From an uncultured Flavobacteriaceae bacterium (GTDB lineage: Bacteria; Bacteroidota; Bacteroidia; Flavobacteriales; Flavobacteriaceae), in assembly GCA_913052585.1 (NCBI GenBank), contig CAJXEB010000019.1:1-39682 (forward strand): 39,682 nt of DNA, written 5' to 3'. Numbering within the stretch: position 1 is the stretch's first letter; each line of letters starts with the position of its first letter. This document shows positions 25,192-34,866 of the stretch, one piece after another. A model generated the notes under the pieces. It made no database searches and had not been told where the DNA came from. It saw only the letters and a program-made list of their open reading frames with translations. The position numbers and the translations under genes were made by a program.

Positions 25192-26872
25192 TATCCTTCA
25201 GTTTTAACTGCAGGCTTAAATTTCCATTCCATTCGTTTTCATCAATTGTATAGGCTGCTTTAAATAATTTTTTATTTTTGATGAGCTCAATTTGATCCCC
25301 CAAACCAAAACCAATACCTATTAATTTTCCTTTTCCATTTTGTGTGGCGGTAAATCGTAAATGGGTTTTATCTTCACCTACTTGTTTTCCATAACCAGTA
25401 TCTTGCATGTCTTCAGTCATAAAAACCGGTGTCATATTACCCGGTCCAAAAGGTGCAAACTGACTTATTATTCTATAAAATTTAGGTGTGATGTCTGTTA
25501 AGTTAATTTGTGAATCGATACTAATCTCAGGAATAAGTAATTTGGGATCTATTGTTTCTGAAACTACTTTTTCAAATTGAGCTTTAAACTTTCCATAATT
25601 AGCTTCCAATAAAGTTAATCCTGCTGCATATTTATGTCCGCCAAATTGCTCTATAAATTCTGAACATTGTTCCAAAGCATTGTAAACATCAAATCCTTTT
25701 ACACTTCTGGCTGAAGCTGCTAAAACATGACCACTTTTTGTAAAAACTAAGGTCGGTCTATAATACGTTTCTATTAACCTAGAAGCTACAATACCAATAA
25801 CACCTTTGTGCCAATTTTCTTTATAAACAACCGTCGTAAAACCTTCTTGTTCTTTATGTTCTTCTATTTGATCTAAAGCTTCAATAGTGATTCGCTTGTC
25901 GGTATCACGCCTATCGGTATTATAGGTGTCGATTTCATTAGCATATTGGGCAGCTAAATCGGAATCGGTTTCGCAAAGGAGTGTAACCGCATGATTTCCA
26001 TGTTTCATTCTACCTGCCGCATTGATTCGAGGTGCGATTATAAAAACCACATCAGTAATTGTTAATGTTTCCTTTTTAACTTGTTCTATAATGGCTTTAA
26101 AGCCAGGTCGAGGATTTTGATTAATTACCTTTAAACCGTGGTATGCTAAAATTCTGTTTTCATCAACTATTGGAACGATATCAGCTCCTATTGCGGTAGC
26201 CACCAAATCTAAATAGAGTAACAAATCATCAATCGTTTCTCCTTTTTTGGAAGCCAAGGCTTGAATTAATTTAAATCCAACTCCGCAACCACATAATTCT
26301 TTAAAAGGATAATTGCAATCATCACGTTTTGGATCAAGTACTGCTTTTGCATTTGGAATTTTAACTCCAGGTCTGTGATGGTCACATATAATAAAATCAA
26401 CTCCTTTTTTTGAAGCGTAATCAACTTTATCAATGGCTTTAATACCACAATCTAAAGCAATAATTAAGGAGAAATTATTGTCCTCTGCAAAATCAATTCC
26501 TTTATAGGAAATACCATAACCTTCATCGTATCTATCCGGAATATAAGTAGCTACATTTGGATAATACGTTAATAAATAAGAGGACAGTAAAGCAACACTT
26601 GTAGTGCCATCTACATCGTAATCTCCAAATACTAATATATTTTCTTGATTAAGAATGGCTTCCTCAATTCTAGCAACCGCTTTCTCCATATCCTTCATTA
26701 AAAAAGGATCGTGAAGATCTTTTAAGTCAGGTCTAAAAAAGTTTTTAGCATCCTCAAAAGTTTCAATCCCACGTTGTATTAAAAGAAATGATGTGGTAGT
26801 ATTTACTCCCAATTCCTTAGATAAATGAGCTACTTTATTTGGATCTGGTTTAGGTTTTATAGTCCAATGCAT
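25181..26872 (-). CDS. recJ: single-stranded-DNA exonuclease RecJ
   Basis: 5'-3' exonuclease of recombination and mismatch repair, 563 residues. The DHH-domain acids D84, D86 and D88 (GDYDVDGTTS), the D164-H165-H166 motif (ICDHHRPG), INAAGRM, and the DHHA1 motif GGHKYAAG are all present. A C-terminal OB-like domain completes the protein. The next upstream gene on the same strand encodes an OsmC-type protein 123 bases away. Confidence 0.96.
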   Translation of the reverse strand: MHWTIKPKPDPNKVAHLSKELGVNTTTSFLLIQRGIETFEDAKNFFRPDLKDLHDPFLMKDMEKAVARIEEAILNQENILVFGDYDVDGTTSVALLSSYLLTYYPNVATYIPDRYDEGYGISYKGIDFAEDNNFSLIIALDCGIKAIDKVDYASKKGVDFIICDHHRPGVKIPNAKAVLDPKRDDCNYPFKELCGCGVGFKLIQALASKKGETIDDLLLYLDLVATAIGADIVPIVDENRILAYHGLKVINQNPRPGFKAIIEQVKKETLTITDVVFIIAPRINAAGRMKHGNHAVTLLCETDSDLAAQYANEIDTYNTDRRDTDKRITIEALDQIEEHKEQEGFTTVVYKENWHKGVIGIVASRLIETYYRPTLVFTKSGHVLAASARSVKGFDVYNALEQCSEFIEQFGGHKYAAGLTLLEANYGKFKAQFEKVVSETIDPKLLIPEISIDSQINLTDITPKFYRIISQFAPFGPGNMTPVFMTEDMQDTGYGKQVGEDKTHLRFTATQNGKGKLIGIGFGLGDQIELIKNKKLFKAAYTIDENEWNGNLSLQLKLKDIKH

Positions 26873-26995
26873 AAGGTCTTAGGTTTTTAAAAAACAATCC
26901 ATTCCAAACTTTTATTAAATATAAGTTTGAATAATATTCTAATTGTTAAAAGGGAAGTTAAAAGATAAATTTACAATAAATAAACCTATTATTTT

Positions 26996-27415
26996 TTATT
27001 CATTTATATGAATTGCAATAGTTACCTCAGCAAAACTCCTAAACATAGCAATTACTCCACAATAGCGCTCTTCAGAAAGTGTAACTGCTTTTTTAATTTT
27101 TTCTTCGTTTAAATCTGTTCCTTTAAAGTAATAATCAATACTTACTTTATTATAGAATTTTGGATGTTCTGTTGTGAGTTCTCCATTTACAACCACATTA
27201 AAATCTTCGAGTTCAACACGCATCTTTTTCAATAGAGACAATACATCTAATCCTGTACAACCACCAATAGAAGACAACATTAACGCCTTAGGATTAAGCC
27301 CTTGATTGCTTCCGCCAAAATCGGGACCTGTTTCCATTAACACGTTTTTTCCGTGAGGATTATCAGATTCTAAAAGCATATTATTTTTCCAGGTAGTAGT
27401 TACTTTGTGTCCCAT
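26996..27415 (-). CDS. OsmC-family peroxiredoxin-like protein
   Basis: A 139-residue OsmC/YhfA-type protein. The two conserved cysteines that reduce organic hydroperoxides are C53 (GGCTGLDVL) and C119 (ERYCGVIAM). Members protect against organic peroxides, while the YhfA branch is less well defined. It stands apart from both neighbours by about 100 bases. Confidence 0.88.
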   Translation of the reverse strand: MGHKVTTTWKNNMLLESDNPHGKNVLMETGPDFGGSNQGLNPKALMLSSIGGCTGLDVLSLLKKMRVELEDFNVVVNGELTTEHPKFYNKVSIDYYFKGTDLNEEKIKKAVTLSEERYCGVIAMFRSFAEVTIAIHINE

Positions 27416-27513
27416 TTTTTATGGCTTTTTTGCTATATAAATTTACGAAAAATCAATGTCTTTAAGGAACTATCCTGTTTTGTGTTTTTGATAATATTTA
27501 TCTAAAATTATTT

Positions 27514-28188
27514 TTATTTTTTTCCACCAACTACCATCACAATTTCACCTTTAGGAGGTTTTGCTGTATAATAAGCTAATACTTCAGTGGCTGTACCGCG
27601 TATGGTTTCTTCATGTAATTTGGTGATTTCTCTAGATATAGAAACTGCTCTTTCAGAACCAAAAAATTCTACAATATGGCTTAAGGTTTTAAGGAGTTTA
27701 TGAGGAGATTCATAAAAAATTATAGTTCGCGTTTCTTCAGCTAAAAGCAAAAGTCTTGTTTGCCTTCCTTTTTTAACTGGAAGAAAACCTTCAAAAACAA
27801 ATTTATCGTTTGGTAAACCACTATTTACTAATGCAGGCACAAAGGCCGTAGCCCCAGGTAAGCAATCTACTTCTATTCCAGCTTCCACACAGGCACGGGT
27901 TAATAAGAATCCGGGGTCGCTAATTGCGGGAGTACCTGCATCACTTATTAATGCAATGGTTTCTCCATTTGTAATTCTTCTAACCACATTATCAACCGTC
28001 TTATGTTCGTTATGCATATGGTGAGATTGCATGTGTGTAGAAATTTCATAATGCTTTAATAATTTTCCACTAGTTCGAGTGTCTTCGGCAAGGATTAAAT
28101 CTACTTCTTTTAAAACTTCAACGGCTCTAAAAGTGATGTCCTTTAGGTTACCAATAGGAGTTGGTACCAAATAAAGTTTACCTATCAT
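27514..28188 (-). CDS. rsmI: 16S rRNA (cytidine(1402)-2'-O)-methyltransferase
   Basis: Methylates the ribose of C1402 in the decoding centre using SAM. The tetrapyrrole-methylase fold is marked by VPTPIGNL (8-15) and DAGTPAISDPG (83-93). I chose the ATG at 28188, giving 224 residues beginning MIGKLYLVPTP, the usual family start. A frame extending to 28209 uses a TTG and overlaps the upstream gene. The ATG follows the upstream TAG by one base, so the two are coupled. Confidence 0.95.
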   Translation of the reverse strand: MIGKLYLVPTPIGNLKDITFRAVEVLKEVDLILAEDTRTSGKLLKHYEISTHMQSHHMHNEHKTVDNVVRRITNGETIALISDAGTPAISDPGFLLTRACVEAGIEVDCLPGATAFVPALVNSGLPNDKFVFEGFLPVKKGRQTRLLLLAEETRTIIFYESPHKLLKTLSHIVEFFGSERAVSISREITKLHEETIRGTATEVLAYYTAKPPKGEIVMVVGGKK

Positions 28189-28189
28189 A

Positions 28190-28975
28190 CTAGTTAAATC
28201 GTTTTTCAATTATTAATAAAAAACGATCGGCATATTCTTCTTTGTCTTCCCAATTATTATAATCTGGCTTAATGTTATTTTCAACAAATGAATGGGCTTC
28301 TTGGTATGTGGTCATTGAATTTATTTGTGATAAAACTCTGGTATAATCGTCTGTGTTACTTTCAAAAAGATGCTTTATAAAAGCAATGCGGTCGTTGAGT
28401 CCAATATTAAGTCCTTGGTTTAATTTGTCATTTATAGATTTAGGCTTGTTTTGCACTGATTCCGTTTCACTTTCCAAATCAATATCAATTTCTTTTATAG
28501 AAACAGTAACCTTTTCTTCTTTTTCAACTTCCTGCTTTCTTTCAAATATTGGATTTTCTTGATACGAAGCTGCAAATTCCTCTAAATCGTTTTTATAAGT
28601 TTCTTTTTTAGGAAGTATTTCTTTCAACAAGTCTTCTATAGCTGAACCATCTGGGTCACTTTCATTAGGCATTTGAGCTACTAAATCTTTTATTTTTTCC
28701 ATTAAAGGTTCCACCAAAGCATCTTTGTGAGGTGGTTGCGGAACTGGAACTGGATCCTGAAACCAATTTTCTTCTCGATACGTTTTAGAATCGGTCGCGG
28801 ATCTCTCCGGTTTCTCAAATTCGGTTTCTACACTTGATTTTAAAAAATCTAAGACCGTTAACTTTTCATAAAGCTGAATTAATGTGTTTTTTGTTTTAAT
28901 AATATCGATGTCATTTTCTGAAGCAATAATGCTCTTAGCAAGCGCGTTTATTTGGGATAGGACTTTCTTCTTCAT
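28190..28975 (-). CDS. conserved flavobacterial protein of unknown function, coupled to rsmI
   Basis: A 261-residue cytosolic protein with three parts. The first is a helical N-terminus (1-55). The second is a long acidic, low-complexity middle (about 56-185, rich in Glu, Pro and Lys). The third is a helical C-terminus (about 186-261) whose motifs LNDRIAFIKHLF and KPDYNNW look conserved in related genomes, from memory. It ends one base before the rsmI ATG and is divergent from tdk. No enzyme motif is visible. A scaffold or adaptor role would fit the disordered middle, but this is a guess. Confidence 0.7.
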   Translation of the reverse strand: MKKKVLSQINALAKSIIASENDIDIIKTKNTLIQLYEKLTVLDFLKSSVETEFEKPERSATDSKTYREENWFQDPVPVPQPPHKDALVEPLMEKIKDLVAQMPNESDPDGSAIEDLLKEILPKKETYKNDLEEFAASYQENPIFERKQEVEKEEKVTVSIKEIDIDLESETESVQNKPKSINDKLNQGLNIGLNDRIAFIKHLFESNTDDYTRVLSQINSMTTYQEAHSFVENNIKPDYNNWEDKEEYADRFLLIIEKRFN

Positions 28976-29074
28976 AACTTATTAAAATAAAGCAAATTTT
29001 ATGTTTTGTTTTTATAAATTTACACAACCTTTATGTAAACGTCAAGGAATTCTGTTTTAGTTTAAATTAATTTT

Positions 29075-29713
29075 ATGTTTCTCGAAAATACTGTAAATCA
29101 AAAAGAACAATTTGGATGGATTGAAGTCATCGCAGGCTCTATGTTTTCAGGTAAAACAGAGGAATTAATCCGCAGATTAAGACGTGCAAAATTTGCCAAA
29201 CAAAAAGTGGAAATTTTTAAACCATCTATCGATACTCGATACAATGATGAGTCGGTAATATCTCATGATAGCAATGAAATTCATTCAACTCCAGTTCCTG
29301 CCGCGGCAAATATTCCCATTTTAGCATACGATTGTGATGTAGTTGGTATTGATGAGGCTCAATTTTTTGATGATGAAATTGTAAAAGTTTGTAACGATTT
29401 AGCCAATAGAGGCGTTCGCGTAATTGTTGCTGGATTGGATATGGATTTTAAAGGAAATCCCTTTGGTCCTATGCCAGCATTGATGGCAACTGCTGAGTAC
29501 GTTACTAAAGTACATGCAGTTTGTACTCGAACTGGGAATTTAGCAAATTACAGTTACCGTAAAGCTAAAGGTGACGAATTGGTGCTTTTAGGAGAAGTAG
29601 ATGAATACGAGCCATTAAGTAGAGCGGCATATTATAAATTGATGCTTCGAGAGAAAGTTCGAAAAATGAATGTGCAAGAGCCTGAAGATATTTCTAAAAA
29701 AAAGAAAGCCTAA
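29075..29713 (+). CDS. tdk: thymidine kinase
   Basis: Salvage kinase producing dTMP from thymidine, 212 residues, type II. The P-loop GSMFSGKT is at 21-28 and the Walker B-like IDEAQFF at 92-98 carries the catalytic E94. Three bases separate it from alr, so the pair is likely one transcript. Confidence 0.95.
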   Translation: MFLENTVNQKEQFGWIEVIAGSMFSGKTEELIRRLRRAKFAKQKVEIFKPSIDTRYNDESVISHDSNEIHSTPVPAAANIPILAYDCDVVGIDEAQFFDDEIVKVCNDLANRGVRVIVAGLDMDFKGNPFGPMPALMATAEYVTKVHAVCTRTGNLANYSYRKAKGDELVLLGEVDEYEPLSRAAYYKLMLREKVRKMNVQEPEDISKKKKA

Positions 29714-29716
29714 GGA

Positions 29717-30826
29717 ATGCCAAAAACCACTGAAACTGTTTTAGAACTAAATCTTACCGCATTAGGTGACAATTATCGTTATTTAAAATCTAGAATAAAA
29801 GATACCACAAAGCTATTGGGCGTTGTAAAAGCATTTGCCTATGGCAGTGATTCTGTAATTATTGCAAAAGAATTAGAAGCTTTAGGAATTGATTACTTAG
29901 CAGTAGCTTATGTTAATGAAGGGGTTGTTTTAAGAGATGCTGGTATTAAAACACCCATTTTAGTGCTGCATCCTCAATCTGAAAATTTTGAAATCCTTAT
30001 CGATCGATGTTTAGAACCTAGTTTATATAGTGAAAGAGTACTCCAGAGATTTATAAAAGTAGCTTCAAAAAAAAAACAAGTCAACTACCCTGTTCATCTT
30101 AAATTTAATACGGGTTTAAATAGATTGGGATTTAATGAAAGTGAGGTAAATAAAATAGTTTCAGAGTTAAATGCGACAAGCACTATAAAAGTTATTTATC
30201 TTTTTTCACATTTGGCAGCTAGTGAAGATCTTACAGAAAAAGATTTTTCAGAATCTCAAATAAGTACCTTTAAAACTATAGCTAAAAACATTTCGAATAA
30301 ATTAAGTGACCAACCCAAATTACATATGTCTAATACTTCAGGAATTTTAAATTATCCTGATGCACAATTCGATATGGTTAGAAGTGGGATTGGCCTTTAT
30401 GGTTTTAGTAATATTCCCGAAGAACAAAAAAACTTTACTCCAATTGCATCGTTAAAGTCGGTAATCTCACAAATACATACTGTTAAAAAGGGAGATAGTG
30501 TTGGGTATAATAGAGCTTTTAAAAGTGGAGGAGCTATAGTAACAGCAACTATTCCTATTGGTCATGCAGATGGGATTAGTAGAGCCTATGGAAACGGAAA
30601 AGGCTGGGTAATGGTTCAAGGGGTTAAAGCTCCAATTATTGGGAATGTTTGTATGGATATGATGATGATAAACATCACCGGAATTGTTTGTAAAGAAGGA
30701 GATGAAGCAATCATCTTTGGAAAACAAAATAAAGCAGACACACTTGCAGAAAATATTGAATCCATTTCTTACGAATTACTTACGGCAATTTCACAAAGGG
30801 TAAAACGTGTCGTTTATCGAAAATAA
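29717..30826 (+). CDS. alr: alanine racemase
   Basis: PLP enzyme making D-alanine for peptidoglycan. The 369 residues are standard. K38 in VVKAFAYG binds PLP (Phe replaces the more usual Asn after Lys-Ala), and Y264 in VGYNRAF is the second catalytic base. It follows tdk by three bases. Confidence 0.95.
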   Translation: MPKTTETVLELNLTALGDNYRYLKSRIKDTTKLLGVVKAFAYGSDSVIIAKELEALGIDYLAVAYVNEGVVLRDAGIKTPILVLHPQSENFEILIDRCLEPSLYSERVLQRFIKVASKKKQVNYPVHLKFNTGLNRLGFNESEVNKIVSELNATSTIKVIYLFSHLAASEDLTEKDFSESQISTFKTIAKNISNKLSDQPKLHMSNTSGILNYPDAQFDMVRSGIGLYGFSNIPEEQKNFTPIASLKSVISQIHTVKKGDSVGYNRAFKSGGAIVTATIPIGHADGISRAYGNGKGWVMVQGVKAPIIGNVCMDMMMINITGIVCKEGDEAIIFGKQNKADTLAENIESISYELLTAISQRVKRVVYRK

Positions 30827-30906
30827 TAATTATAGTTCTTACTTATTAACATTCCAATTGTTAATTTTCCATATATTGTCTAATATAAACACCTAACACA
30901 CTTATT

Positions 30907-31314
30907 ATGTTAAAAGAATTTAAAAAATTTATTATGACCGGCAATGTTATTGATTTAGCTGTTGCTGTATTACTAGCTGGAGCTATTGGCTTAGTTGTAA
31001 AAGGGTTTGTAAGCGATATTATGATGCCAATTGTTGGACAATTTACTGGCGGAATGGATTTCTCACAATTAAAATATGTTTTATCTGCAGCGGTGGTTGA
31101 TGCTGATGGAGCAATTACAACTGCCGAAAATGCAATTATGTATGGTAATTGGATCAATTCTATTATTAACTTAATCATCGTTGGGTTTGTATTATTCATG
31201 ATGGTAAAAGCTTATAATAAATCTAAAAAACCTGTGGAAGTAGCGCCTACTGCGCCTGCTGGACCAACTCAAGAAGAATTATTATCTGAAATTAGAGATC
31301 TTCTTAAAAAATAA
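30907..31314 (+). CDS. mscL: large-conductance mechanosensitive channel
   Basis: A 135-residue homopentameric channel that opens under membrane tension during osmotic downshock. TM1 (about 14-38, GNVIDLAVAVLLAGAIG) and TM2 (about 80-101) flank a periplasmic loop. The charged C-terminal helix (LLSEIRDLLKK) is present. The gene is followed by a strong terminator. Confidence 0.96.
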   Translation: MLKEFKKFIMTGNVIDLAVAVLLAGAIGLVVKGFVSDIMMPIVGQFTGGMDFSQLKYVLSAAVVDADGAITTAENAIMYGNWINSIINLIIVGFVLFMMVKAYNKSKKPVEVAPTAPAGPTQEELLSEIRDLLKK

Positions 31315-31362
31315 TTTTTTTTAGAACCGCTACACTACTATTCTAAAAATAAATATCAATTT

Positions 31363-31393
31363 AACCATCCGCTAAAAGCGGATGGTTTTTTTT
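31363..31393 (+). terminator. mscL terminator
   Basis: AACCATCCGC (31363-31372), loop TAAAA, GCGGATGGTT (31378-31387), followed by more T. A perfect 10-base-pair stem makes this the strongest terminator in the window. Confidence 0.88.
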
Positions 31394-31427
31394 ATCTTTT
31401 TATTCTAAAATTTAAGTTGCTATACTG

Positions 31428-31435
31428 TATTTTTG
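31428..31435 (+). promoter_or_regulatory. -7 promoter box of asd
   Basis: TATTTTTG matches TAnnTTTG 48 bases before the asd ATG, just after the mscL terminator. No TTG is at the right distance. The leader that follows contains a small imperfect hairpin (31459-31476) ending seven bases before the ATG. Confidence 0.45.
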
Positions 31436-31482
31436 TTACTTATACTAATTTAATAAGATCCCCGCCTTAGCTGGGAATATTT

Positions 31483-32472
31483 ATGAAAATAGCAGTTGTT
31501 GGAGCTACCGGAATGGTAGGTACTATAATGATTAAATTATTAGAAGAACGTAAATTTCCTGTTTCTGAAATAGTGTTAGTTGCTTCTAAAAAATCAATAG
31601 GAAATGAATTAAAGTTTAATGGAAAAACTATAAATATAATTGGTTTAGAAGAAGCTTTATCTAAAAAACCTGAGATTGCTATATTTTCTGCTGGTGGAGC
31701 TACATCATTAGAATGGGCTCCTAAGTTTGCTGAAGCTGGCTCTACTGTTATTGATAATTCATCAGTTTGGAGGATGGATTTATCTAAAAAATTAGTGGTC
31801 CCAGAAATCAATGCTTCTATTTTAACCGCAGAAGATAAAATTATTGCCAATCCAAACTGTTCTACTATTCAGCTGGTAATGGCATTGGCTCCACTTCATA
31901 AAAAATACAAAATGAAACGGGTGATCGTTTCAACATATCAATCGGTTTCTGGTACTGGAATAAAAGCGGTTAATCAATTAGAAAACGAGATAAAAGGTAT
32001 TCAGTCCGAAATGGCCTATCCATATCCAATTCATAAAAATGCGCTTCCTCATTGTGATGATTTTGAAGCAAATGGATACACAAAAGAAGAAATGAAATTG
32101 GCTCGTGAACCACAAAAGATATTGGACGATAGAACGTTTTCTATTTCTGCAACTGCAGTACGTATTCCAACTGCTGGTGGACATAGTGAATCGGTAAATG
32201 TTGAGTTTGAAAATGAATTTGCACTAAATGATATTAGAAGAATTCTTCACGAAACTCCTGGGGTGACCGTTCAAGATAATCCAGATACCAATACGTATCC
32301 AATGCCTATTTATGCCAATGGTAAAGATGATGTTTTTGTTGGCAGAATTCGAAGAGATGAAACACAAGAAAACACCTTAAATATGTGGATTGTAAGTGAC
32401 AATTTAAGAAAAGGTGCAGCTACAAATGCCATTCAAATTGCTGAATATTTAGTAGATAAAGAATTAGTTTAA
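31483..32472 (+). CDS. asd: aspartate-semialdehyde dehydrogenase
   Basis: Reduces aspartyl phosphate to the semialdehyde for lysine/diaminopimelate, threonine and methionine. The 329 residues include the NADP loop GATGMVG (8-14), the nucleophile C126 in NPNCSTIQL and the catalytic H234 in PTAGGHSES. It is single and has its own promoter region. Confidence 0.97.
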   Translation: MKIAVVGATGMVGTIMIKLLEERKFPVSEIVLVASKKSIGNELKFNGKTINIIGLEEALSKKPEIAIFSAGGATSLEWAPKFAEAGSTVIDNSSVWRMDLSKKLVVPEINASILTAEDKIIANPNCSTIQLVMALAPLHKKYKMKRVIVSTYQSVSGTGIKAVNQLENEIKGIQSEMAYPYPIHKNALPHCDDFEANGYTKEEMKLAREPQKILDDRTFSISATAVRIPTAGGHSESVNVEFENEFALNDIRRILHETPGVTVQDNPDTNTYPMPIYANGKDDVFVGRIRRDETQENTLNMWIVSDNLRKGAATNAIQIAEYLVDKELV

Positions 32473-32618
32473 ATTCACCTGTTTTATATGACTTTAGGTT
32501 ACATAAAAATTGGGGTTCATTTCAACCTTTATTTAAATAATTCATATTAAATCACGAGGATGCTTTTAGGCTTTAACTAATTGATTTTTTTGCATTTATA
32601 GCTATAAAAAAGTACACT

Positions 32619-34778
32619 ATGAAACCATTAACAACACTATTATTTCTTGCGATTACTTCTATTTTTGTAGCACAAGAAAATAACGAAAAAATTAATTTGA
32701 AATATACTAAAACTAAAAAAGTAGATACTGTTACCAATTACTTTGGTACAGATGTTAAAGATCCATATCGTTGGCTAGAAGATGATCGCAGTGAGGAAAC
32801 AGGAGCTTGGGTTGAAAGTCAAAATGAAGTTACCTATGGTTATTTAGATAAAATCCCATTTAGAGAAGAACTAAAAGAACGCCTTACTTCTATTTGGAAT
32901 TATGAAAAAATAGGAGCTCCATTTAAAGAAGGAGACTATTCTTATTTTTATAAAAATGACGGGCTTCAAAATCAATATGTAATTTATAGATATAAAACTG
33001 GAGAAGACCCTGGTACAGCAAAAGTATTTTTAGACCCAAATACTTTTAAAGAAGATGGAACTGTTTCATTGGGAGGATTAAGTTTTTCAAAAAATGGAAA
33101 AATTGCCGCTTATAGTATTTCTGAAGGAGGAAGCGATTGGCGGAAAGTTTTAGTGATGAATACGGAATCCAAAAAAACTATTGAAGACACGATAATTGAT
33201 GTAAAATTCAGTGGAATTTCCTGGAGAGAAAATGATGGTTTTTATTATTCAAGTTATGATAAACCAGAGGGAAGTGAGTTGTCTGCAAAAACAGATCAGC
33301 ATAAATTATATTATCATAAATTAGGAACTTCTCAAAAGGAAGATGAACTTATTTTTGGAGGAACTGAAGCCGAAAAACATCGCTATATAAGTGGTTATAT
33401 GACAGAAGATAATCAATACCTCGTCATTACTGCGCAAGTTTCAACTTCTGGGAACAAGCTTTATATCAAAGATCTGAAAAATCCAAATAGTGAATTAATA
33501 ACCCTCTTAGACCATACAGAAAGCACTTCATATGTAATGGAAAATATTGGAAGCAAGCTTTTTATAGTCACTAATTTAAACGCACCAAACCAGAAAATTG
33601 TAACCGTAGACATGGCAAACCCAGCTCCTGAAAATTGGGTTGATTTTATTCCTGAAACAGAAAACGTTTTAAGTCCTTCTAAAGGGAGCGGTTATTTTTT
33701 TGCAGAATATATGATTGATGCCGTTTCCAAAGTAAAACAATTCGATTATAATGGGAAACTGATTAGAGATATTGATTTGCCTGGTATAGGAACAATTTCC
33801 GGATTGCGCTCTAAAAAAGAAGAAACCGACATCTATTATTCATTTACTAACTATACTACTCCAGGAAGTATTTATAAGTATAATGCAGCTAATGGAAAAT
33901 CAAAACTATTTAGAAAGTCAAAAATCGATTTCAATTCTGATAATTTCGAAAGTAAACAGGTTTTTTATAAATCAAAAGATGGAACAAAAATTCCTATGAT
34001 TATTACTTATAAAAAAGGATTAAAGCTTAATGGTAAAAACCCAACTATTCTTTATGGTTATGGAGGTTTTAATATAAGCCTTACCCCTTCTTTTAGCACC
34101 GCTAATGCTGTTTGGATGGAGCAAGGTGGTATTTATGCTGTTCCAAATTTAAGAGGTGGTGGAGAATATGGAAAAGAGTGGCACGATGCAGGAACAAAAA
34201 TGAAAAAGCAAAATGTGTTTGACGATTTTATTGCTGCTGCCAATTATTTAATAGCAAATAAATATACTTCTAATGATTATTTAGCAATTCGTGGTGGCTC
34301 AAACGGAGGTTTATTGGTTGGAGCCGTGATGACTCAACGTCCCGATTTAATGAAAGTTGCGTTGCCTGCCGTAGGTGTTTTAGATATGTTGCGTTACCAT
34401 ACTTTTACTGCAGGTGCAGGTTGGGCATATGATTACGGAACTGCAGAAGAAAATAAAGAAATGTTCGAATATTTAAAAGGGTATTCTCCTGTACACAATG
34501 TGAAGAAAGGGGTGAAATATCCGGCAACATTAATTACAACTGGAGATCACGACGATAGAGTGGTTCCAGCGCATAGTTTTAAATTTGCAGCCGAATTACA
34601 AGAAAAACAATCTGGAGAAAACCCAGTGTTAATTAGAATTGAAACAGATGCAGGTCATGGTGCTGGAACACCAGTTAGTAAAACCATAGAACAATATGCA
34701 GATATTTTTGGCTTTACTTTTTATAATATGGGATATAGAATCTTACCTGAAAAGGTTGGAGCCGAAATTAAAAAATAG
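32619..34778 (+). CDS. exported prolyl oligopeptidase (S9A family)
   Basis: A 719-residue serine peptidase cutting after proline in short peptides. A signal peptide (1-19, ending FVAQ) sends it to the periplasm. An N-terminal beta-propeller (about 80-440) gates a C-terminal alpha/beta hydrolase. The triad is S561 (GGSNGGLL), an Asp in DHDDRV (643-648) and H680 (DAGHGAG). It stands alone, ending in a stem-loop shared with the convergent gene. Confidence 0.94.
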   Translation: MKPLTTLLFLAITSIFVAQENNEKINLKYTKTKKVDTVTNYFGTDVKDPYRWLEDDRSEETGAWVESQNEVTYGYLDKIPFREELKERLTSIWNYEKIGAPFKEGDYSYFYKNDGLQNQYVIYRYKTGEDPGTAKVFLDPNTFKEDGTVSLGGLSFSKNGKIAAYSISEGGSDWRKVLVMNTESKKTIEDTIIDVKFSGISWRENDGFYYSSYDKPEGSELSAKTDQHKLYYHKLGTSQKEDELIFGGTEAEKHRYISGYMTEDNQYLVITAQVSTSGNKLYIKDLKNPNSELITLLDHTESTSYVMENIGSKLFIVTNLNAPNQKIVTVDMANPAPENWVDFIPETENVLSPSKGSGYFFAEYMIDAVSKVKQFDYNGKLIRDIDLPGIGTISGLRSKKEETDIYYSFTNYTTPGSIYKYNAANGKSKLFRKSKIDFNSDNFESKQVFYKSKDGTKIPMIITYKKGLKLNGKNPTILYGYGGFNISLTPSFSTANAVWMEQGGIYAVPNLRGGGEYGKEWHDAGTKMKKQNVFDDFIAAANYLIANKYTSNDYLAIRGGSNGGLLVGAVMTQRPDLMKVALPAVGVLDMLRYHTFTAGAGWAYDYGTAEENKEMFEYLKGYSPVHNVKKGVKYPATLITTGDHDDRVVPAHSFKFAAELQEKQSGENPVLIRIETDAGHGAGTPVSKTIEQYADIFGFTFYNMGYRILPEKVGAEIKK

Positions 34779-34799
34779 TCCTTTTTTTTATTCAAAAAT

Positions 34800-34837
34800 A
34801 AGCGAAGAAATTTTTTATATAAGGAGATTCTTCGCTT
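34800..34837. terminator. stem-loop between convergent genes
   Basis: AAGCGAAGAA (34800-34809) pairs with TTCTTCGCTT (34828-34837) across an 18-base AT-rich loop. It lies between the ends of the prolyl oligopeptidase gene and the Gre-like gene. A short T-run (ATTTTTG) follows on the minus strand only, so it may act mainly for the Gre-like gene. Confidence 0.5.
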
Positions 34838-34866
34838 TGCTATGAATGACAAAAATGTAAAATTCC

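Noticed and set aside
28189-28209. Longer rsmI start
   Set aside because: TTG start overlapping the upstream gene. ATG at 28188 follows the upstream stop and matches the family start.
30861-31199. 112-residue minus-strand frame overlapping mscL
   Set aside because: mscL on the plus strand is unmistakable. The antisense frame has no family features or leader.
31467-31850. 127-residue minus-strand frame inside asd
   Set aside because: It shadows a fully conserved asd frame and resembles no protein.
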